Of a DNA stretch of 5,490 bases, positions 1 to 4,008 are shown piece by piece (within the stretch, counting starts at the first letter, position 1; each line of letters starts with the position of its first letter). This stretch comes from Candidatus Omnitrophota bacterium. GTDB taxonomy: Bacteria > Omnitrophota > Gorgyraeia > S143-82. The position numbers and the translations under genes were made by a program. The notes below the pieces were generated by a model. The model was not told the origin of the DNA. It did not search any database and worked only from the letters and a program-made list of their open reading frames with translations. The stretch covers positions 1 through 5,490 of the forward strand of contig JAMOOT010000370.1 of assembly GCA_027065215.1 (NCBI GenBank), written 5' to 3'.

Positions 1-114
1 CGGAAGGCGAGCAAAATCTGCCTTCCTGGCGTAGATAACCGCTATCATTGCTGCAACAATCGCACCTATCAACAGGGCATATTCTAATTGTGCCTGTGCC
101 TTAAGATAGCACAT
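1..114 (-). CDS. class C pilin-like protein, class III signal peptide (3' end outside window)
   Basis: The 38 visible codons start at the ATG at 114 and run off the left edge, so the C-terminus is unknown. The protein reads MCYLKA-QAQLEY followed by a hydrophobic stretch (ALLIGAIVAAMIAVIYA) and then a basic RK. If a prepilin peptidase cuts before the first Q, Glu falls at +5, the position conserved in type IV pilins. Ala at -1 is also seen in the pilins at 462-824 and 1632-1793. The start overlaps the TAA stop of the class A gene by one base (TAATG), and GGAG lies 7 bases upstream, which implies translational coupling. It should be a small inner-membrane prepilin or pseudopilin. A Flp/TadE-type pilin is the main alternative. 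The class assignment is tentative because only the N-terminus is visible. Confidence 0.75.
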   Translation of the reverse strand, partial: MCYLKAQAQLEYALLIGAIVAAMIAVIYARKADFARLP

Positions 115-446
115 TACCACACTCCATATGAAACATTTTGATAATCATTGATTTCTACCGTATTTATAGATTCGTGACGTTCCTGATAGAAAGAGTCATA
201 ATTCACCATACTTGCCCCATGGATATCCTGTGTCTCTGTGGTAGTACTGTCTACAACATAGTTGCTATAATAAACAACCGTATTGCCATCCGCATCAGAA
301 TAATCCCAGGCCTGTCCGATCTGATCAGCCGATTCTTTAATCTTGCCCTGCATTGCCCTCTTTATATACGCCCGCATAAGAAATACTGCTATTGCTACTA
401 TCAGTATTAAGGTGACCATCTCTATAGTAGACTGCCCTCTCTTCAT
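114..446 (-). CDS. class A pilin-like protein, class III signal peptide (110 aa)
   Basis: Likely a prepilin of a type IV-like filament, anchored in the inner membrane with its C-terminal domain outside. MKRG-QSTIE is the leader and cleavage motif, with Gly at -1 and Glu at +5, followed by a helix at about residues 11-24. MRAYIKRAMQGK follows at 24-35, then SADQIG (39-44) and a polar, Tyr/Thr-rich ectodomain ending DYQNVSYGVW. It is a paralogue of the protein at 1191-1511, sharing MKR(K)GQSTIE, the post-helix basic block and SADQ(I/L)G. The frame is open to a TTG at 461, but the ribosome-binding site GGAGGTGAT (459-451) overlaps those upstream starts and sits 8 bases from the ATG at 446, so that ATG is chosen. 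It follows the class B gene after 15 bases and overlaps the next class C start by one base. The family is recognised; the exact filament type is not. Confidence 0.85.
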   Translation of the reverse strand: MKRGQSTIEMVTLILIVAIAVFLMRAYIKRAMQGKIKESADQIGQAWDYSDADGNTVVYYSNYVVDSTTTETQDIHGASMVNYDSFYQERHESINTVEINDYQNVSYGVW

Positions 447-454
447 TACCATCA

Positions 455-459
455 CCTCC
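455..459 (-). promoter_or_regulatory. ribosome-binding site that fixes the class A start at 446
   Basis: The mRNA-sense GGAGG, within GGAGGTGAT, lies 8 bases before the ATG at 446. It overlaps or nearly abuts the alternative in-frame TTG (461), GTG (455) and ATG (452), which rules those out as efficient starts. Confidence 0.8.
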
Positions 460-461
460 AA

Positions 462-824
462 TTAAATCTTATCCGCTGTCACTTCTGTAGCATTCCACCC
501 TTCTTGCTTCTCATAAGAGCCTTTAGCATACGTCACATTCTGATAAGAAGTGTAATTAACCTTTAATCCGCTATACATCTCTGTATTTTCGGTCTGATAT
601 TGGTTTGCTGTTATGTCTGTAGTTTGGTAATAAGGCTCATATTGAAATTTATCATTTATCCCCAAGACATCTCTCATTACATAGACAACCGCATCTTTTT
701 GCTTAGCTTGCAAGCCTCTTCTCACATAGATCTGCATAGCCACTATAGCCCCTATTATTAGGGCAAACAATGCTGCAAACTCTGCTGTACTCTGGGCACG
801 AGTTTTTCTTAATCTGTCTCTCAT
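462..824 (-). CDS. class B pilin-like protein, class III signal peptide (120 aa)
   Basis: The basic leader MRDRLRKTRA precedes QSTAEF, so cleavage would follow Ala10 and leave Glu at +5. The helix covers about residues 17-33 and is followed by MQIYVRR. The ectodomain carries QYEPYYQTTD (61-70) and YTSYQNVTYAKGSY (91-104), then ends WNATEVTADKI. The QYEPYYQTTD segment matches QFEPGYQSSE in the protein at 1924-2394, which defines class B, and YQNV(T/S)Y is shared with the class A protein downstream. GGGAGG lies 6 bases before the ATG. Its stop is followed after exactly 15 bases by the class A start at 446. It is probably a minor or major prepilin assembled with its neighbours. The family is clear from motif and position, but the individual role is not known. 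Confidence 0.85.
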   Translation of the reverse strand: MRDRLRKTRAQSTAEFAALFALIIGAIVAMQIYVRRGLQAKQKDAVVYVMRDVLGINDKFQYEPYYQTTDITANQYQTENTEMYSGLKVNYTSYQNVTYAKGSYEKQEGWNATEVTADKI

Positions 825-871
825 AATCTACCTCCCATTTCTTTATTATTTATTGCATAACCCCTTTTTTT

Positions 872-1051
872 CTATGGGTTATTACTCACAGTCACATTCC
901 CTGTATTTTGGGGGCCCGTATCCACCATATTGGCAAATATTGCCATACGCCCACTCACTGCTCGAGATGCAAATTCATACATCACACCAAAAGCAGCTGA
1001 AACTATCAAAAAAAGCATTATATATTCAACTATACTCTGCCCTTCTCTCAT
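872..1051 (-). CDS. class C short pilin-like protein (59 aa)
   Basis: MREG-QSIVEY is a class III leader with Gly at -1 and Glu at +5, followed by a helix IMLFLIVSAAFGVMY. The short tail is ASRAVSGRMAIFANMVDTGP and then Thr/Asn-rich, ending SNNP. The pattern M-x-x-F-x-x-R after the helix resembles the MxxYxxR of classes A and B. An upstream in-frame TTG at 1057 lies only 3 bases from the ribosome-binding site AGGGAG (1066-1061), while the ATG at 1051 is 9 bases away, so the ATG is chosen. The start overlaps the stop of the preceding 47-aa gene by 4 bases (ATGA), indicating coupling. It is followed by 47 bases with no visible feature other than the next gene's ribosome-binding site. It would be a small prepilin or pseudopilin. 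Confidence 0.8.
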   Translation of the reverse strand: MREGQSIVEYIMLFLIVSAAFGVMYEFASRAVSGRMAIFANMVDTGPQNTGNVTVSNNP

Positions 1052-1191
1052 AAACAACTGCTCCCTCGATTAAGTTCTGCATGAACACAATTATCCATTT
1101 TCTGCCAAAAATTATTTATCAAAGCAATCGCAACTACTGAGACAAATGCAAACAAAAGCATATATTCAACTAAACCTTGTCCTCTTTTCAT
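1048..1191 (-). CDS. class C short pilin-like protein (47 aa)
   Basis: This small gene is easy to miss. It reads MKRG-QGLVEYMLLFAFVS, then VVAIALINNFWQ, and a short polar tail with two cysteines (residues 35 and 46) ending GSSCL. The class III motif has Gly at -1 and Glu at +5, with Gly in place of the usual Ser at +2. Its ATG overlaps the TAA of the class A gene by one base (TAATG), exactly as at position 114. Its TGA overlaps the next gene's ATG (ATGA). AGGA lies 9 bases upstream. Both overlaps, the motif and the uninterrupted helix support it as a real gene despite its size. The two cysteines are unusual for this cluster and could form a disulfide; that is a guess. Confidence 0.8.
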   Translation of the reverse strand: MKRGQGLVEYMLLFAFVSVVAIALINNFWQKMDNCVHAELNRGSSCL

Positions 1192-1511
1192 TATTTCTCA
1201 TCCTTTAAAAATTCTTCTTCTTTTAATGGTTTTAATTCTATGTTAGAGTAAGATACTGTGTTTTTCATCGTATAAGTCTTACTCTCTTCCCCACCCCAAC
1301 TTCTGTTAGTAGTATAATGGACATTAACGGAACTATACGTGTCTATAGATTTGATGCCATCCACGGAAAATTGCGGTCCCAACTGATCTGCGGACGATTT
1401 TAGACGGCCCATTATAGTCCTACGCACATACCGGTTCATCGACAGAACTGCAACGGCAATTATTGCAATCAAGACCACTATCTCAATCGTGGACTGTCCT
1501 TTTCTCTTCAT
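1191..1511 (-). CDS. class A pilin-like protein, class III signal peptide (106 aa)
   Basis: MKRKG-QSTIEI is the leader and cleavage site (Gly at -1, Glu at +5), followed by a helix at about residues 11-25. MNRYVRRTIMGR (25-36) and SADQLG (40-45) follow, as in the class A protein at 114-446. The ectodomain is polar with several Tyr (DTYSSVNVHYTT, NTVSYSNIEL) and ends in a charged tail KEEEFLKDEK, which differs from the YQNVSYGVW end of its paralogue. A strong ribosome-binding site AAAGGAGG (1525-1518) lies 6 bases before the ATG. The gene is followed by a class C gene overlapping by one base, the same A-to-C junction as at position 114. It is likely a prepilin of the same filament. Confidence 0.85.
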   Translation of the reverse strand: MKRKGQSTIEIVVLIAIIAVAVLSMNRYVRRTIMGRLKSSADQLGPQFSVDGIKSIDTYSSVNVHYTTNRSWGGEESKTYTMKNTVSYSNIELKPLKEEEFLKDEK

Positions 1512-1526
1512 ACTCGTCCTCCTTTC

Positions 1527-1616
1527 TCAAGTATGCAATAACATATATTCATCATCTTCTTTACCTGACGCTGTAGCATTCTGATTTATTTTTTTCAAAA
1601 TACACCTACTCTTCAT
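1527..1616 (-). pseudogene. relic of a class B pilin gene (29-codon remnant)
   Basis: This is a 29-codon frame starting MKSRCILKKINQNAT. The first 12 residues align with the class B start at 2394 (MDGKRILTKIGQ), notably IL-K-I-Q, but no helix follows. The following NAT recalls the class B ending WNATEVTADKI, and the DNA shares GAATGCTACAG with that gene. Its ATG lies 15 bases after a class C stop, and its stop lies 15 bases before a class A start, which is the same position class B genes hold elsewhere in the cluster. I infer a class B gene that lost its middle. It could instead be an unrelated short peptide or plain intergenic DNA. Confidence 0.35.
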
Positions 1617-1631
1617 AACACATCTTCAATA

Positions 1632-1793
1632 TTACGGAGCAACACCATCAAAAGCCCCTGCCATCTTCTCATAGTTTGAAGCCATTTTAGAAGAAAACGC
1701 AGGCATAGATAATATTACAACTCCAATTATTACCGCTATTATCAAAAGATATTCAACCATACTCTGGGCTCGAAAAATCTTTGTTTCCATCAT
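1632..1793 (-). CDS. class C short pilin-like protein (53 aa)
   Basis: MMETKIFRA-QSMVEYLL is a class III leader with Ala at -1 and Glu at +5. A helix (LLIIAVIIGVVILSM) follows, then a short tail KMASNYEKMAGAFDGVAP. A second ATG at 1790 is equally possible. Unlike its neighbours it has no ribosome-binding site: the 20 bases upstream are T-rich. Instead, a 12-codon frame with a good site (1790-1828) ends on top of this start (CTATGATGG), so translation may depend on re-initiation or frameshifting. Its C-terminal codons and the 15-base spacer after its stop are homologous to parts of the two repeat copies at 1826 and 2392. It is probably a prepilin, though expression may be reduced. Confidence 0.7.
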   Translation of the reverse strand: MMETKIFRAQSMVEYLLIIAVIIGVVILSMPAFSSKMASNYEKMAGAFDGVAP

Positions 1794-1828
1794 AGAAAAA
1801 AGTTTGTTAAAGTTTGCCTATTTTTCAT
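1790..1828 (-). pseudogene. 12-codon relic of a pilin start (possible upstream leader ORF)
   Basis: The frame reads MKNRQTLTNFFL and stops at TGA, which overlaps the next pilin's ATG. Its ATG and the preceding 15 bases (TATTGGAAGTGAGAT in mRNA sense) match the start region of the class B gene at 2394, and its peptide resembles that gene's leader (basic, with LT at residues 7-8). A T6 run lies just before the stop: one extra T would fuse this frame to the pilin at 1793. It is either a decayed class B start acting as a leader for re-initiation, or the result of a homopolymer error in the assembly. Confidence 0.4.
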
Positions 1829-1940
1829 ATCTCACTTCCAATACTATGGAGCAACGTTTTCAAGTTCTCTAAAATTATCGCCGTACGTGAGGATGATACA
1901 CATTATCACCTCCATTTCCTCCATTACCCCCCGTTTTGAT
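1826..1940 (-). repeat. direct repeat, copy 1 (about 115 bp)
   Basis: This segment aligns with 2392-2505 with 11 mismatches and one inserted base over about 114 positions. A 37-bp core (1866-1902) is identical. In mRNA sense it carries the end of a Gly/Asn-rich tail, a frame ending YGDNFRELENVAP, a 15-base spacer with a ribosome-binding site, and an ATG. This copy has six G (mRNA sense, 1932-1927) where copy 2 has five. Confidence 0.9.
1844..1903 (-). CDS. possible micro-ORF or pilin C-terminal relic, copy 1 (19 aa)
   Basis: MCIILTYGDNFRELENVAP starts at an ATG 5 bases after GGAGG (in GGAGGTGAT). In the same frame it can be extended back to an ATG at 1924 that overlaps the class B stop (TAATG). 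The counterpart in repeat copy 2 differs conservatively (E/D, E/D, A/G), mostly at third codon positions. The ending resembles the class C pilin C-terminus at 1632 (NYEKMAGAFDGVAP). It is either a translated small peptide or the surviving 3' end of a class C pilin. It has no signal motif. Confidence 0.3.
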   Translation of the reverse strand: MCIILTYGDNFRELENVAP

Positions 1941-1978
1941 CTTCTCCTCCATTACCCCCGTTTTGATCTCCTCCATTA
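1917..1978. repeat. imperfect tandem repeat encoding the Gln-Asn-Gly tail
   Basis: The plus-strand motif TCCTCCATTA recurs at 1917, 1945 and 1969. The first two copies are followed by a C-run and GTTTTGATCT, giving units of about 27 bp. In the class B pilin they encode the GGDQNGGNGGEDQNGG tail. Such repeats can expand, contract or recombine with the related tail at 2441-2695. Confidence 0.75.
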
Positions 1979-2394
1979 TTAGTGTCAGCATCACTTCCTG
2001 ATATCTCAACATTCCATCCCCAATTGGCTATGTTAGCAGTCTCATTATAGGCCAGTACATTCTCATAAGATGTTTTCCCTGAATCTAAATGCGACTCACT
2101 ATAACTATACCGATGGGTCCCTCCTCCCCCTTTAATCTCCTCAAATCCATTTGAATGTTTGATCATATGCATCTCACTGGACTGATAACCGGGTTCAAAT
2201 TGAAGCGTCCCGTCAAAGGTTCCATTTTCAGTCCCCACAGATATCATATCACGGGTTACCTTTCTAATAGAGGCCTGTTGTGCCCTCTTAAGAAAGGTCT
2301 GCATAACAGAGATAAGCACAAGGATTATCATAAACATAGTGGCATATTCTGCAGTGCTCTGACCTATCTTTGTCAAAATTCGTTTACCATCCAT
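1924..2394 (-). CDS. class B pilin-like protein with Gly/Asn-rich tail (156 aa)
   Basis: The leader MDGKRILTKIG precedes QSTAEY (Gly at -1, Glu at +5) and a helix at about residues 18-31. MQTFLKRAQQ follows. The ectodomain includes QFEPGYQSSE (65-74), matching the class B protein at 462-824, then KTSYENVLAYNETANIANW (107-125), and ends in a low-complexity tail rich in Gly, Asn, Gln and Asp (140-156). GGAGG in the spacer lies 7 bases upstream of the ATG. The tail ends early compared with the gene at 2441-2695. A run of six G causes a stop, and with five G, as in the duplicated copy, it would continue and end VYHPHVRR like its neighbour. It may therefore be frameshifted, phase-variable or affected by an assembly error. 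The family is clear; the true C-terminus is uncertain. Confidence 0.82.
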   Translation of the reverse strand: MDGKRILTKIGQSTAEYATMFMIILVLISVMQTFLKRAQQASIRKVTRDMISVGTENGTFDGTLQFEPGYQSSEMHMIKHSNGFEEIKGGGGTHRYSYSESHLDSGKTSYENVLAYNETANIANWGWNVEISGSDADTNNGGDQNGGNGGEDQNGG

Positions 2395-2505
2395 ATCTCA
2401 CCTCCAATATTATGGGCCAACATTGTCAAGATCTCTAAAATTATCGCCGTACGTGAGGATGATACACACTACCACCTCCATCTCCTCCGTTACCCCCGTT
2501 TTGAT
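2392..2505 (-). repeat. direct repeat, copy 2 (114 bp)
   Basis: Partner of 1826-1940. The identical core lies at 2432-2468. Here the segment encodes the in-frame end of the class C pilin (QNGGNGG to VYHPHVRR), overlaps the hidden frame at 2410-2469, and supplies the ribosome-binding site and ATG of the class B gene at 2394. Confidence 0.9.
2410..2469 (-). CDS. possible overlapping micro-ORF or pilin C-terminal relic, copy 2 (19 aa)
   Basis: GTG start 5 bases after GGAGG. The peptide ends CIILTYGDNFRDLDNVGP, and the stop lies exactly 15 bases before the class B ATG. It overlaps the last codons of the class C pilin in the +1 frame, and that frame stays open upstream to a TAG within the pilin gene. 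Differences from copy 1 are conservative in this frame. It could be a translated peptide, an alternative frameshifted C-terminus of the pilin, or a fossil. Confidence 0.3.
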   Translation of the reverse strand: MCIILTYGDNFRDLDNVGP

Positions 2506-2695
2506 GTCCTCCTGAGCTACTGCCTCCTGTAGCACCAAAATCTATATAATTTATCGCACTACTCATTTCATTCGATAGTTGATTATACGAACCTTTTAGG
2601 TTACTCTCAATCGTCTCCTTTACCACTAAAATAGCAGCTATTATCCCTGCAAATATCAACAAGTACTCAACTATACTCTGCCCTTTTCTTCTCAT
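2441..2695 (-). CDS. class C pilin-like protein with Gly-rich tail (84 aa), first of the cluster
   Basis: MRRKG-QSIVEY is a class III leader with Gly at -1 and Glu at +5. The helix is YLLIFAGIIAAILVV (11-25), followed by KETIESNLKGSYNQLSNEM, then a Gly/Ser/Asn-rich tail from about residue 55 and a basic end VYHPHVRR. It is longer than the other class C proteins because of this tail, which it shares at the DNA level with the class B gene downstream. Two ribosome-binding sites are stacked upstream: AAGGAGG (2711-2705) 9 bases from the ATG, and GGAGG (2702-2698) only 2 bases away. The first is the usable one. As the first gene after a 215-nt gap, it probably heads the pilin operon. The natural C-terminus is uncertain because of the conserved +1 frame. 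Confidence 0.82.
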   Translation of the reverse strand: MRRKGQSIVEYLLIFAGIIAAILVVKETIESNLKGSYNQLSNEMSSAINYIDFGATGGSSSGGHQNGGNGGDGGGSVYHPHVRR

Positions 2696-2833
2696 AACCT
2701 CCTACCTCCTTGAAAAATTAATCCGAGTTCAAACTCTATACATCCTAACCAGTTTTATCCTTATCTTAAACATATTTTGAAATATTTTAAAAAAACTAAA
2801 CCATCCTTCACAGAAAGTTTACATATATATTAC

Positions 2834-2856
2834 TGCCTTATAGGTAGTATAAGGCA
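2834..2856. repeat. perfect 9-bp inverted repeat, possible operator
   Basis: Arms TGCCTTATA and TATAAGGCA flank a 5-base loop (GGTAG on the plus strand). No T-run follows on either strand, so it is not a typical intrinsic terminator; in minus-strand sense the T-run comes before the hairpin. It covers the candidate -10 box of the pilin promoter, a position that suits a repressor-binding site. It could instead be a 5'-UTR hairpin if transcription starts further upstream. Confidence 0.5.
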
Positions 2857-2873
2857 AAAAATCTAAAAATCAA
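2846..2873 (-). promoter_or_regulatory. candidate sigma-70-type promoter of the pilin cluster
   Basis: In minus-strand sense, TTGATT (2873-2868) and TATACT (2851-2846) are separated by 16 bases, giving 4/6 and 5/6 matches to consensus. Transcription would leave a leader of about 145 bases before the first pilin. The rest of the 2696-2910 gap holds only AT-rich DNA and two stacked ribosome-binding sites, with no gene I can support. No clear terminator separates hldD, so read-through is also possible. Confidence 0.4.
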
Positions 2874-2910
2874 CCCCCCTTCATTTAAGAGAGCACATTA
2901 CAACCATATT

Positions 2911-3918
2911 TTAGCATAGCACGTTCCACTTTGGCCTGTCAAGAAAGTCATCCCCTAAGTATCTGTCGGGAGAAAGATAATGCGTTACGTAATCTTGCAC
3001 TGCATTTTCCAAACTGATAAACTCGAATCCTTTCAGAAATTGTTTTAGCCGTCCAATCTCTGCTACTGTGAAATTTTGGTATTGTGCTCTAAGATGTTCA
3101 GGCATATCTATAAATTCAATATTTATCGGGCGGTTCAAAGCAGAAAATACGGCTGAAACAAGATCTATCCAGGTCCTTGCCTGGCCTGTTCCTACATTGT
3201 AAACTCCACCAGCACGAGCAGATATGGCTAATTCATAGGTGATTCTAACCACATCCTTAACATATACGAAATCCCTTTTTTGACAACCATCTCTAAAATC
3301 TGGATGTGTGGACCGGAATAATTTAACTTTTCCTGTCTCAAGTATCTGCTCGTACGCCTTTAACACCATCGACCGCATACTACCCTTATGATATTCATTA
3401 GGGCCAAATACATTGAAATACTTAAGGACCACGATATCCCCTATAATCCCTTCTTTAAGCGCCCATAGATCAAATAAGTGTTTGGAATAACCATAGGGAT
3501 TCAGTGGCCTCAAATACGGCAATAGGGATAACGAATCACTAAATCCCTTCTCCCCTAAGCCATAGGTGGATCCAGATGAGGCATGTACAAACCTGATCTT
3601 ATTCTCCAAACAATATCTGCACAACCGCTGGGCAAATCGATAATTTTGCTCAAGGAGAAATTCAAAATCCTGTTCAGTGGTATCTGTACAGGCCCCAAGA
3701 TTTATAACATAATCCGCTATAAGATGATTCCTATCGATTAACTCTATCAACTGTTCCGGAGTGATTATATCCCTAAACCTTAATCCACGTAAATTCTTCC
3801 ACTTCTCTGGCCGCCGAGAAAATCTATCTACTACTATTATGTCTTCTATTCCCTGCTGATTTAAATACCAAATAAAAGAACTCCCTATAAATCCACCTCC
3901 GCCCGTAACTACATACAT
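2911..3918 (-). CDS. hldD: ADP-L-glycero-D-manno-heptose 6-epimerase
   Basis: This cytoplasmic, NADP-dependent short-chain dehydrogenase-type epimerase converts ADP-D-glycero- to ADP-L-glycero-beta-D-manno-heptose, the donor for the LPS inner core. The nucleotide-binding motif is TGGGGFIGS (5-13), with an acidic residue after strand 2 (VVDRFS). NLGACTDTTEQD (73-84) matches the HldD-specific EGACSSTTEWD region. SSGSTYG (114-120), the Y-x-x-x-K pair Tyr142/Lys146 (YGYSK) and Lys178 in NEYHKGSM correspond to the E. coli catalytic and substrate residues. RDFVYVKDV (215-223) and YNVGTG are also conserved. At 335 aa it is about 25 residues longer than the E. coli enzyme, with an extra C-terminal tail. 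A GTG at 3948 is in frame, but GGAGG lies 7 bases before the ATG at 3918 and the fold begins there. No other LPS gene is visible; the gene is divergent from the chaperone gene. Confidence 0.93.
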   Translation of the reverse strand: MYVVTGGGGFIGSSFIWYLNQQGIEDIIVVDRFSRRPEKWKNLRGLRFRDIITPEQLIELIDRNHLIADYVINLGACTDTTEQDFEFLLEQNYRFAQRLCRYCLENKIRFVHASSGSTYGLGEKGFSDSLSLLPYLRPLNPYGYSKHLFDLWALKEGIIGDIVVLKYFNVFGPNEYHKGSMRSMVLKAYEQILETGKVKLFRSTHPDFRDGCQKRDFVYVKDVVRITYELAISARAGGVYNVGTGQARTWIDLVSAVFSALNRPINIEFIDMPEHLRAQYQNFTVAEIGRLKQFLKGFEFISLENAVQDYVTHYLSPDRYLGDDFLDRPKWNVLC

Positions 3919-3925
3919 AAATCCA

Positions 3926-3930
3926 CCTCC
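3926..3930 (-). promoter_or_regulatory. ribosome-binding site that fixes the hldD start at 3918
   Basis: GGAGG in mRNA sense lies 7 bases before the ATG at 3918. The upstream GTG (3948) and TTG (3945) have no comparable site and would add residues before the conserved MYVVTGG fold start. Confidence 0.75.
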
Positions 3931-3951
3931 ATCGCAAAAGTTCAACACAAG

Positions 3952-3960
3952 TGATATAAT
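3952..3960 (+). promoter_or_regulatory. candidate extended -10 promoter of the chaperone gene
   Basis: TGATATAAT matches the extended -10 consensus (TGnTATAAT) exactly. No good -35 box is visible at the usual distance, which is common for extended -10 promoters. Transcription would begin near 3967, about 42 bases before the ATG. Confidence 0.55.
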
Positions 3961-3961
3961 A

Positions 3962-3990
3962 ATTTTACTTTAATAGGGTTATTTTAACAA
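3962..3990 (-). promoter_or_regulatory. candidate hldD promoter
   Basis: In minus-strand sense, TTGTTA (3990-3985), 17 bases, then TAAAAT (3967-3962). These are 4/6 and 5/6 matches to the sigma-70 consensus, giving a leader of about 35 bases. It overlaps the divergent promoter: the two -10 boxes are separated by one base. Confidence 0.45.
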
Positions 3991-4008
3991 ACAAAAGGAG
4001 CGGAAGTC

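Noticed and set aside
138..410. Plus-strand 90-codon open frame
   Set aside because: It is antisense to the well-supported class A pilin, has no ribosome-binding site, and its composition reflects the pilin read backwards.
853..1053. Plus-strand 66-codon open frame
   Set aside because: It is antisense to two class C pilins that have good leaders, overlaps and ribosome-binding sites.
1866..2468. Repeats considered as CRISPR units or IS ends
   Set aside because: There are only two copies, placed in coding and junction DNA, with no regular spacers, terminal inverted repeats or transposase.
2155..2532. Plus-strand 125-codon open frame
   Set aside because: It lies antisense across two pilin genes and the repeat, with no family resemblance or start signal.
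2725..2736. Short palindrome (GAGTT/AACTC) in the pilin leader
   Set aside because: The 5-bp arms with a 2-base loop are too weak to call a site.
2733..2778. 14-codon frame upstream of the first pilin
   Set aside because: It has no ribosome-binding site and no resemblance to pilin leaders; expected by chance in AT-rich leader DNA.
2834..2860. Hairpin read as an intrinsic terminator after hldD
   Set aside because: In minus-strand sense the T-run is before the stem and not after it; on the plus strand the stem is followed by A, not T.
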